The notes beneath the pieces are model-generated. The model was not told where the DNA came from, ran no database searches, and was given only the letters and a program-made list of their open reading frames with translations. Positions 55,976 to 64,000 of a DNA stretch of 64,000 bases are shown piece after piece. Position numbers and translations under genes: made by a program. This DNA comes from Albugo candida. Its lineage: Eukaryota > Oomycota > Peronosporomycetes > Albuginales. The DNA lies in contig JBDOQK010000006.1 of assembly GCA_040437565.1 (NCBI GenBank), positions 496,001 to 560,000 of the forward strand, read 5' to 3'. Each line of letters opens with the position of its first letter. Within the stretch, counting starts at the first letter, position 1.

Positions 55976-58846
55976 ATCTACCATTGATGACAATTGGAAT
56001 TTGGACATACGATTCCAAGATCGTGCTTTCAAGGTCGTCGGTCGATTACCAATCGAAAAGCGCCAATTTCTTAAAGAATTACCGAAAAAAATTGGGTTGC
56101 ATACAAGAGCCAAAGTACACACTATCCCTCCTCGTGGCATCTTTTGCAAGTTTTTTAGTGATTCGTTACATCACATGGAAAAGATGAAGCGTTATATGGA
56201 AGAAAACCATTGCGCTTTGTGCGAACACTTTGTCTTGCGAGTATACAACTGTACTTTATATATGATATTACCCACCACACTTGAAACACTCAGCTGTCTA
56301 AAACGACTCAAACGAACAGGTACGAGCATATTGATTGTGCACTATGGACCCGTGTGTAAATAGCCGATACTGATTAGGTGGTTGGATGTGGTAGGTGCAA
56401 GCACAAACTCGATACAATCCCTCTGCACAGATAAAGATGGTGTCGCGATTGGATTTATAGTCATGGAAGAAAATCAAGAATTAGTGGAGCGGCTTAAACA
56501 AAACGAGAAGAGAATCCTGGAATTGACGGATACCGCCGAAACGATCTCGAAAAATGTGGGCGACGCATTGCTCAATTTTGAGCTCTTGTTGGATCAACTG
56601 GACACGAAAGCTTCTTCAGCGATTCATGTACGTACGAACACTTGTTTGCGGATTTTTGGTATCCTTGATATACAACGGACTTAGGTGTGCTCGAATTTCA
56701 TCATCCAACATCAGAATCAGTATGCTGACGCTTTGTGTGAAAGATTATGTACGGCATCCGATATGCTTCACTCGTCCAAGAGCAAAGCAAATCTCGTGTA
56801 TGTTGCTCACGAGGTCGTGAAATTTGTTCGGGCGCACTTTCCGCAGGAAGAACGAAATGAAAAAATGAAGCAGTCGAAAGTTATTGTGGCGCTCGAAAAG
56901 GCCCTGTGCCATTTGATAGAAAGTCTTCCAGCTAAAGTTCTCGAGTCGGTCAGTGCAGTTGCACTCAACTCCACACTAAAGTTTACTTAATTGTTCTTCT
57001 TTAATGTAGCCAAATGTGATTGCAGTCTTTGATTACTGGGACAAATGGACTCTCATGTACAGTCGAGCAAAAGTCAGCAATGCACAGCTTTTGCATTCTG
57101 AAAGAATGAACGGCTCGAGCATGGATGGTACCTCTTCTGAGCCTCCAAGCGGCAAGAGCGGGGCCGGCCTTTCTTCTGTATCTACCTCACCTGAAGAAAC
57201 CACTTCTCCACTACTCCCCGTTGTCACACAAAGTGTTCGACCCGCTGTGTCTACTTTGATCGAAACTTTTAGCATACAAGCTGGTGTATGGGAAGTTTAT
57301 TTGTCTCGTGCAACAGAAGTCGAACTCGATGAACTCAAGCTAGCCATGCAGTACAACTATGATTATCACACTTTTAATACATGGGAGGCACTTGTGAGCG
57401 GAGGATCAGGTAGGCGTAATGGCGAGTTCTTCTTGCATCATTACGTCAAGACCAATATACCAGCTCTGCTCAATCCATCCAAAGGAACTTTCCAGGACCA
57501 CAAGCATGGCCAGCAGACAATTTCTCCTAAATCCAAGTCTGAAATCATGCTGGAATCATTCGTATGTACGTGGGACTTGGATGACATTGCTGTTAAAGCG
57601 ATTATGGATGTTGAAGTCAAAATAATAGAAGACATTTGGAAGAAAATGGAGGTGAAGCAGTGCTTCAAACCATCAGCTTTTGTCTTCGGCACTGTGCGAA
57701 AAATCAAAACCAACCAATTTGCAGTCAATCCGAACGTATGCAAAATTATGGAAAACATTGGTAGCACTGGCGAAACTTGGGATGTAACAGCGATGAATAA
57801 TCAAGTGATACGTGTGTTTCAGCTTGATAAAGTGGCTCGAGACGCGCTGCTCAAGTTGAATCGAAAAGAGGATTTATGTCGCATTATCAAATCTCTTTGC
57901 GCTCGATGTCGTCAGCGTATGGTTGCGAATCCATCGGTACATGTCGTCAAACTTGTCAAAGCACTGGAGGCAGAATACAATCCGAAGAAAGGTTACTCGG
58001 TAGCCATGAGAAGCCAATTATCCAAACAGTTTAAGCTGTCGACGTCTGCCGCAGGAGAGAAACAAGAGTGAGTTGTTACTCCGTCATAGTTGTAAGACAC
58101 ACTTACTGATCGGATTTCATTGTAGAAAAAAACGAAAGCTCGACAAGACAGGCAGCTTTCAAGCAAAAAGTGAAGTTTTGGAGGAAGCGTTTATCAAGCA
58201 TGTTGAAATGAGTGATGCTGAGTTGGCTGCAATGAAGGAAAAGATTCCAAAGCCACCTCGACTTCGCTTCAAAAAAGTGGATCTCAGCACTGTTACACAT
58301 CAAGAGGTTAATGAGAATGGAACAGTTGGCGTCGCGATGTCTGGAATTCCAAATGCGGGACGTGGTTTATTCAATCTCTCTGCTCATTCTTGGCCAGCAT
58401 TTTCTGTAGTTTGTATCTTTGGATCCCGCCGAATCTCACAAGAAATGCACCACGATGGACTCAACAAAGTGGCACGTTGTGGAGAGCTTGGTGACACATT
58501 TGTTATAGTGAATGGTGTTGTACGAGAAGTCGAGACATTCCAGATCCAATATGGCCATCGATTAGTCACGTTTGATGGTCTAGTGGACGCAGAAGGGTCG
58601 ATGGGTGGCTATCCAAACGATCGAGTCTATCAGTATCCAGAAAGTATTTATTGGGATGCGTCGAGCTTTTACAACAACTGTATATTAGTTCCTGGTTGTC
58701 TTATTGAGCCCAACGATACTATTGGTCCTATCCGTTTAGATCAGCTCTACATCGTCACATGGAAAGAAGTACATGTTCGAGAAGAGTTTTTTCTTGCATA
58801 CGGAACATCCTATTACGAAGATGATTATGAAATTATAAAACGGTGA
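55890..58846 (+). CDS. CID-domain plus SET-like protein
   Basis: Five or more exons: from 55890; about 56385-56624; about 56685-56978; about 57023-58069; and about 58127-58846. Exon 1 has an uncharacterised domain (NLDIRFQDRAFKVVGRLPIE). Exon 2 carries a coiled coil. Exon 3 is helical and runs across an intron (STLK|PNVIAVFDYWDKWTLMY) like an RNA polymerase II CTD-interacting domain: CERLCTASDMLHSSKSKANL, VYVAHEVVKFVRAHF, then the FDYWDKW helix. The long middle exon is helical. The C-terminal 170 residues resemble a SET fold: VGVAMSGIPNAGRGLFN at the start and VREEFFLAYGTSYYEDDYE at the end. The NHxxxPN pseudoknot motif is not evident. A CTD-linked, SET-like chromatin factor is an inference. 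Methyltransferase activity is doubtful. Confidence 0.55.
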
Positions 58847-59102
58847 CAGTAAAAAGTATCTATGTTTGCGTCATTGCCTCTCTCTCGTACACCTCTGATC
58901 TTGTTACTCTATTTGGTACTTCTCTACTCGCCTCTATTGCATTCTTATGCGTATAGACATCATGCTCTATACAGCTTCTACGTTTGACGTTTTCTACCTT
59001 GTCATCAATTGATACATAAAGGGCGCCTGCGCATCTCAGTTCACCGGTCAAAGTCTAAGCAGATCAATTCACTTTTACGGTCGCTTACAAAAAAATCGGA
59101 AA
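58847..59102. other. Intergenic spacer, no gene
   Basis: About 250 bp between same-strand genes. It holds the promoter region of the first 7TM-kinase gene. Nothing else is seen. Confidence 0.5.
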
Positions 59103-61643
59103 ATGACAAATCGTTCGTCTTCGAGCAATACGACATTTGTCACTGATATTGATAAGCGTATGAGTCAAACTCGCACTGTCTTGCTTATTTTGTGCGTTGG
59201 ATACTTTTGCTTGTTTTGGCTCGCGCTGTTTTTGCTGTATTATTGGAGCCATTTATTGCGTTCCAGCGGTGCCCGTAAAACAGCCAGAAAGGTTGTATTG
59301 CCTTCATTTCGGCCACTTTTGTGGATTCTTGCATTGGTTTCACTGGCGAAAGCGATGTATCTCGGGTACGATGCATTCACATTGCCACTAAACTTTTTAT
59401 TTACAAGAACTCGAGTCGAGCTCTACAATGCCGGTCGAAATTTCTTACTTTGTTTGACTCCTGTATTCCTCTGCCAACGCGACGTCGATCACGTAGCGAT
59501 CACACGAGCTGTACTGTTATCGCTCGTTTTATCTGTCTATGACGTTCCAATTGTCTGGATAGTATGTACTTTTTGGCCTCACAATCACGTCGTAGCTCAT
59601 TGGATTCCATTCTGCACAAGGCTTCTCGTGACCTTATTCTATGTTGGTCTTATTGTGGCACCTCCAAATCGAGCATCGAAGGAGACACTTTGTCACTATG
59701 CGTGTCAAGCGCTTCTTGCGTATTCACTTTTGGCTGCATACACTCAGCTTATTGCAGACGGACACCTTACAGCTGGGCATATTATTCTGTTCTTACATGT
59801 TTTCTGTGAAGCGCTTTTGCCAATCTTCATTTGGCGCTTATTCAAAGCTGATACTGAGCATTGGAGAGCAGTTGGGCATCGGTGTCTGATACTGCAACAT
59901 CAGAGTCGAATGAATACAAACAACAAACGAAGGTCTACTAGTGAAATGCATCTCACAATGGAGCTTTGCCCAGAGCAAATAATCGATTTTTCTCACATAA
60001 TTCGTCAGGAAAAGCTTTTTGATGAATCCATGGGTACGATGTATAATGGAATTTTGTACGGAAGCACTTCGGTTCAGATAAAAGCATTCAGACCGATTGA
60101 TTTCAAAGATGAAACCATTTCTTATTTTTCCCATGAGGCCGCTATCTTTGCAGGCTTACGTCACCCCAATGTGGCAAAATTCTACGGCTTGTCAGTTTGT
60201 CCCCCATATATTTATTTCATTATGGAGCGCCATCAATGCAGTTTACATCAGATGATCATGTCCGAGACGAAGATAAAAGAAGCCGATTCTAAACGTCAGC
60301 GGCTGCTTCTCAACTTGTGTTACATGATTGATGCTGCACGCTGTATTGCGTTTCTTCACAGTTTTTCTCCGCCGTTTGTGAACGGCGAATTGAATCCAAG
60401 CAAGTTTTTCGTCAGTATGGATAACAGAATCATACTCGCAGATTTAGGCATTTCAAGGACGCTCAATCAGGATCACGTTGGAATCTCATCGCATGATCAA
60501 AATATCTCGGAAAGAGCCTTTGCTTTCTTAAAAGCGTTATTTCTATCAGAAAGTAATTACTCGGACCATCTTTTCTCGAAACTGATTCAAAATCAAGATG
60601 AACCATCACCCACAGATTTATTTATCGAATATATTGCGCCTGAAATTCTGGCTGCCAAGTCGTGGGCAAATAATAGTCCTCGTGAAGCAGACATCTTCAG
60701 CCTTGGAATGATTATGTGGGCAATTTCGCACCCTTCTGTGCATGCATTAATCAGCGATTCAATGCCACATTTACAGCAAGTAGCTAAAGGTCATCGAGCA
60801 GAAATCAGTCCAACCGTTCCTCCTCGATTAAAGCAGCTTATCCAAAAGTGTTGGGATACGAATGCTGCACAAAGACCTAATGCAGGTCAAGTCGTCAGAG
60901 AGCTGGAATCAATTCAGAAAAATATCTTAAGCCCTGTTGCAATGGGTTTGATGGACTCCATGATGCTACCTCAATGTGAGAACAAGGAGAATACAAGTAA
61001 TGAAGAATATACAGCTGGGAAACGAATCATAAATCGACATAATGCGAAGAATGGTCACCGTAGCGGTAAAGAAAGCGGGTTTGCTGCGAGCGGTTTAATC
61101 AAGAAAATGATGCAACTTGATTTCGTTAATTCGACAGAGGAGGCGATTCGACTTGGGAATGCTTTCATGATGTGTGGGTTCTTACATCATCGACATCATA
61201 TGCTCTCTTTTGAATATTCGATGGAGCCGTTTCACTTTGATCGTGAAAACCTTCAGGAATTCTACCGCATCTGGTGTACAGGGCGAGAACTTGATACGAA
61301 CCGATCCGTAAAGGATTCACCAAATCGGTCAGAAGTAAGCTGTGGAAAGGCAAGAACAAATAAGGACATTCCCAAGCACGAGAACTATGGGATACAGTAT
61401 ATCGAGTTTTGCAAGTGTCGAGAACTTAGCATTTATGGAGCAGAGATTTTGACTGAAATAAGTGAACAGCTGAAGTCTCCATATATCGATATTGCATGTG
61501 AAGATGCTGGTCTTAAAGGTGCTGGGAGCGTGCAGTCTAATGAACTCGAAGTACCAGTTCTACATGAAATATATACTAGCACACAAACGCCAACTGAAAG
61601 AGCCTCATGGGGACGTAACAGGTTGAAGCTATGCAGCAAGTGA
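59103..61643 (+). CDS. Seven-transmembrane TKL-like pseudokinase with DEP-like tail
   Basis: One exon of 846 codons. The N-terminus has seven hydrophobic spans: about 22-45 (TVLLILCVGYFCLFWLALFL), 67-90, 115-128, 138-163, 170-190, 202-222 and 228-250. A kinase-like domain spans about 300-620: VQIKAF (Lys327), HEAAIFAGLRHPNVAKFYGL, IYFIMERHQCSLHQMI, DAARCIAFLHSFSPP, IEYIAPEIL, DIFSLGMIMWAI and CWDTNAAQRPNAGQVV. HRD is NGE (residues 427-429), so the catalytic Asp is lost, and DFG is DLG (447-449). Residues about 650-720 resemble a DEP domain (LIKKMMQLDFVNSTEEAIRL...FLHHRHHMLSFEYS). It is probably an inactive membrane receptor-like regulator, and the active paralogue lies just downstream. Confidence 0.78.
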   Translation: MTNRSSSSNTTFVTDIDKRMSQTRTVLLILCVGYFCLFWLALFLLYYWSHLLRSSGARKTARKVVLPSFRPLLWILALVSLAKAMYLGYDAFTLPLNFLFTRTRVELYNAGRNFLLCLTPVFLCQRDVDHVAITRAVLLSLVLSVYDVPIVWIVCTFWPHNHVVAHWIPFCTRLLVTLFYVGLIVAPPNRASKETLCHYACQALLAYSLLAAYTQLIADGHLTAGHIILFLHVFCEALLPIFIWRLFKADTEHWRAVGHRCLILQHQSRMNTNNKRRSTSEMHLTMELCPEQIIDFSHIIRQEKLFDESMGTMYNGILYGSTSVQIKAFRPIDFKDETISYFSHEAAIFAGLRHPNVAKFYGLSVCPPYIYFIMERHQCSLHQMIMSETKIKEADSKRQRLLLNLCYMIDAARCIAFLHSFSPPFVNGELNPSKFFVSMDNRIILADLGISRTLNQDHVGISSHDQNISERAFAFLKALFLSESNYSDHLFSKLIQNQDEPSPTDLFIEYIAPEILAAKSWANNSPREADIFSLGMIMWAISHPSVHALISDSMPHLQQVAKGHRAEISPTVPPRLKQLIQKCWDTNAAQRPNAGQVVRELESIQKNILSPVAMGLMDSMMLPQCENKENTSNEEYTAGKRIINRHNAKNGHRSGKESGFAASGLIKKMMQLDFVNSTEEAIRLGNAFMMCGFLHHRHHMLSFEYSMEPFHFDRENLQEFYRIWCTGRELDTNRSVKDSPNRSEVSCGKARTNKDIPKHENYGIQYIEFCKCRELSIYGAEILTEISEQLKSPYIDIACEDAGLKGAGSVQSNELEVPVLHEIYTSTQTPTERASWGRNRLKLCSK

Positions 61644-62113
61644 TGCTGACCTCACTACAACTCCTTCCATTGAAGATTTCCATGGAAATTGCGCTACTCA
61701 CCGCCATCAATGCCGCTGATTGTAAGATCATGCGGCTCTGAGCACCTCGATTCCTCATCACGAAAAGAAAATTTTTGATCTTCTGCCACATCTTTTGAGC
61801 AATTGCCTTCACATTTCTATTTGTTGCGAATGAGCGAAGTAGTATTACATGAATTCAGAAGCGGTTCCAAGTGTCTCTGAGCGTTTCACGATCTTTGTTT
61901 ATTCGTTCCGGGTAACTGTAGTTGAGATGCTTTTCTTCGATTTCCGAGTGGCTTTCATCTATTTTAATTATGGAGACTGTGTAACTACTTCCGTTTTATG
62001 ATCGTATGCTTAGCGTGCTCTCATGACAATGAGACTGCATTTTATAGCGCTCATACATATTCTTAGCAGTTTCTCTCATTCCTGCCCCGCGAGAAACATT
62101 CCTGAGTATCGAG
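61644..62113. other. Intergenic spacer between 7TM-kinase paralogues, no gene
   Basis: About 470 bp with stop codons in all frames. It is expected to hold the terminator of the first paralogue and the promoter of the second. No recognisable RNA or repeat. Confidence 0.5.
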
Positions 62114-64000
62114 ATGTTGCATCCATTCTGGCCAAATTCGATTAGACGTCACTTATCTACAAACAATTCTGCGGCATTTACAAATGTATCTGCTAGTGAA
62201 GCTGGTATAGCTGCTCGAAAAGAAGGGCTCCGATATCTTACAGAAAAGTTTCATGTTTTGCAAATATTTCTGCTTGCAGGATATGGTATTATGTTCACGC
62301 TTTGTGTGATTTTGATCTGCTACATGCGATACAATCGAAGTGTAGCATTTCGAGGTGATGTCAGTGCCGCACGGAAGATCATTCTTCCATGCTTTGAGCC
62401 TCTGTTATGGATTCTAGGCGGTGCGACCGGTGTATACACAGTCTACTTTTGCATCGCCTTGGCACAAAACATCTATACAAATGATATAGCAAAAGTCCCG
62501 ACCGAAGTGTTTTACTCTGGTCGCCAATCGGTATTTCTTTCTGTCATAGTATTCATGCTTCAGAAAAGTGTATCTATACCAGCTCTGCAGCGCACAGTTA
62601 TCATCACGTTTATTTTGTCCACGTATACCATCCTGGTCGTATGGTTTATGGTGTATCGTAGCGATGGGAATCAGCTGTATTGGGCAACGACAGTCTCACG
62701 GGCATTGTTGCTAGTGCTCTACACGTATGTGTTTATCAATCCTCCACAAAGAGCAAGTAAGCGAACCATTCGAGAATTTTGCTTATACGCATACGTATAT
62801 TATGCGCTTCTGTTCCTTTATGGCCATTTGTTTTATCTGAAAAAGCTGTTTTGGGGTTTTACCTTAACATATTGTAATTTATTATGGGGATCATTGTGCC
62901 CGCTTGTGATCTGGCGTGTTCTGAAAGCAGACACAGAGTATTGGAGAGGGATGGGCCAACGAGCTTGTGCACTACAGTCTCTATTTCGACAAAAAAACAA
63001 CATTCATGAGCTTATATCCTCACAGGGCTTGCACGTGTTGATCGAAATGCATCGGAAATTTATCATTGATTTTGCTTATTTGGAAATGAAACAACGGATC
63101 GGAATTGGTGCAAGCGCGGTGGTGTTTAATGGAATTCTGCATTCAAAAATTCCTGTTGCGATAAAAGTGTATACACCATCAGAATTTACAGAGGATACTG
63201 TTGCCCAATATTCTCACGAAGCCGCTCTTTGCGGCGCCTTGCATCATCCAAACATTGTCAAGTTCTACGGAATGTGTGTCTGCCCGCCAACGATTTGTCT
63301 TGTATCGGAATTATGTCAGGGCAGTCTTGAAGACGTAACTAGTGCCATTGCAAAAGGTCAACAGAAGGATCAACGACAGCAGTTTCTGATTGATCTTGGA
63401 TATATACTCGATGCTACAAGAGCAGTAGCGTATCTTCATAGCTTCTCGCCTCCATTTGTACATCGAGACATCAAACCAGCAAATTTTCTAGTAGACGCAG
63501 AATGTACAGTGAAACTCACTGATTTCGGTGAATCGAGAAGTCTTCCACGAAGTCAGATCAATAAGCAAAATGGTTCTTTGCTGAGCACACAGCCGGACAA
63601 TTCTACTTATAATGGGGCTTCCTTCCAATCTGTGACGGATCAGCGCTTCACAGATTCCGGAATGAAGCCTCATCGAGCAGCTATGACAGTCCGAGGTACC
63701 GTTGACTATATGGCACCAGAAGTGATCAATGGAAAAGCGGGTTTGGCCACTTATGGCGAAGCAGCCGACGTATATTCGCTAGCCATAACTATCTGGGATA
63801 TACTATGCCCAAACAGCGAGAAATATCCTCGCGTCAATTGCAATAATCACATGCAGATTTTCCAACTGGTTGTGGATGGTAAACGACCCATACTACCTTC
63901 TGATATGCACCCATCCTTAAGCGAGCTACTTCAAAGTGCGTGGCATCCGGATGCCAACATGCGGCCCTCAGCAGTCAAAATCGTTCGTATTTTAGAGAGC
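62114..64000 (+). CDS. Seven-transmembrane TKL-like protein kinase, apparently active (3' end beyond the window)
   Basis: Open from ATG 62114 for 629 codons to the window edge with no stop, so it continues to the right. Seven hydrophobic spans align with those of the preceding paralogue, including shared loop words ARKIILPCFEPLLWIL, NPPQRASKRTI and IWRVLKADTEYWR. The kinase domain is complete: IGIGASAVVFNG glycine loop, VAIKVY with Lys351, HEAALCGALHHPNIVKFYGM, HRDIKPANFLV (Asp452), TDFGESRSL (Asp470), GTVDYMAPEV, DVYSLAITIWDI and MRPSAVKIV. A Ser/Thr-rich insert of about 45 residues follows DFG, inside the activation segment. It may be a phosphorylation-controlled loop. The domain belongs to the TKL group by inference. 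Ligand and substrates are unknown. Confidence 0.85.
   Translation, partial: MLHPFWPNSIRRHLSTNNSAAFTNVSASEAGIAARKEGLRYLTEKFHVLQIFLLAGYGIMFTLCVILICYMRYNRSVAFRGDVSAARKIILPCFEPLLWILGGATGVYTVYFCIALAQNIYTNDIAKVPTEVFYSGRQSVFLSVIVFMLQKSVSIPALQRTVIITFILSTYTILVVWFMVYRSDGNQLYWATTVSRALLLVLYTYVFINPPQRASKRTIREFCLYAYVYYALLFLYGHLFYLKKLFWGFTLTYCNLLWGSLCPLVIWRVLKADTEYWRGMGQRACALQSLFRQKNNIHELISSQGLHVLIEMHRKFIIDFAYLEMKQRIGIGASAVVFNGILHSKIPVAIKVYTPSEFTEDTVAQYSHEAALCGALHHPNIVKFYGMCVCPPTICLVSELCQGSLEDVTSAIAKGQQKDQRQQFLIDLGYILDATRAVAYLHSFSPPFVHRDIKPANFLVDAECTVKLTDFGESRSLPRSQINKQNGSLLSTQPDNSTYNGASFQSVTDQRFTDSGMKPHRAAMTVRGTVDYMAPEVINGKAGLATYGEAADVYSLAITIWDILCPNSEKYPRVNCNNHMQIFQLVVDGKRPILPSDMHPSLSELLQSAWHPDANMRPSAVKIVRILES

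Noticed and set aside
1-64000. tRNA, rRNA or other structural RNA genes
   Set aside because: No A-box/B-box pairs with cloverleaf arms or rRNA-like stretches were recognised by eye. A tRNAscan-SE and Rfam run would settle this.

Overview
The window reads as nuclear DNA of a compact eukaryote, most likely an oomycete, and the style fits a white-rust (Albugo-type) genome. This is inference from several signs: nearly all introns are 45-65 bp with GT..AG ends, genes sit on both strands with tens to hundreds of bases between them, the DNA is moderately AT-rich, and lineage-style fusions are present (a tandem 12-TM cyclic-nucleotide channel, a PH-domain PI3K, 7TM-kinases). No database was searched. 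Exon joins were worked out by hand from phase, splice dinucleotides and protein-family fit.

Layout. 1-327 (-): N-terminus of a TFIIIC B-block subunit. 754-1500 (+): NECAP-like endocytic adaptor. 1854-8381 (+): giant HECT ubiquitin ligase. 8905-10061 (+): YOD1/OTU1 deubiquitinase in six exons. 10605-12044 (-): CDC20. 12396-12905 (+): CS-domain protein. 12948-14255 (-): membrane-anchored purple acid phosphatase. 15944-16341 (-): small unknown protein. 16402-21493 (+): PI3-kinase with two PH domains. 21515-26368 (-): one gene encoding two complete 6-TM channel modules in tandem. 26517-28969 (-): MBOAT lysophospholipid acyltransferase. 29015-30283 (+): UPRT homologue with a decayed PRPP loop. 30984-34029 (+): PGAP1-type GPI inositol-deacylase. 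34330-35210: 120-bp satellite. 36278-37250 (-): TPR-prefoldin fusion. 37562-39150 (+): acylated-looking CAMK kinase. 39523-43639 (+): Sen1-like helicase. 43770-45176 (+): unknown genes. 45337-45906 (-): uS19/RPS15. 46033-47133 (+): RNase P subunit Rpp30. 47269-49511 (+): receptor-like pseudokinase. 49555-50724 (-): mismatch uracil/thymine DNA glycosylase. 51249-53602 (+): KIX coactivator. 55890-58846 (+): CID plus SET-like protein. 59103-61643 and 62114-64000 (+): two 7TM-kinase paralogues, one a pseudokinase and one apparently active.

Assembly caution: eleven runs of exactly 100 N occur. At eight of them the sequence before the gap is repeated after it (170 to 1478 bp), so the contig ends were not merged. 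Genes seen twice at these points are single genes. Collapsing the overlaps keeps the PI3K, PGAP1 and channel genes in frame. Two of the three remaining gaps abut the same repeat family, so they probably hide tandem satellite.

Themes: phosphoinositide, cyclic-nucleotide and receptor-kinase signalling sit beside ubiquitin control (HECT ligase, YOD1, CDC20) and housekeeping genes. No operon-like functional clustering is evident beyond the 7TM-kinase tandem pair.
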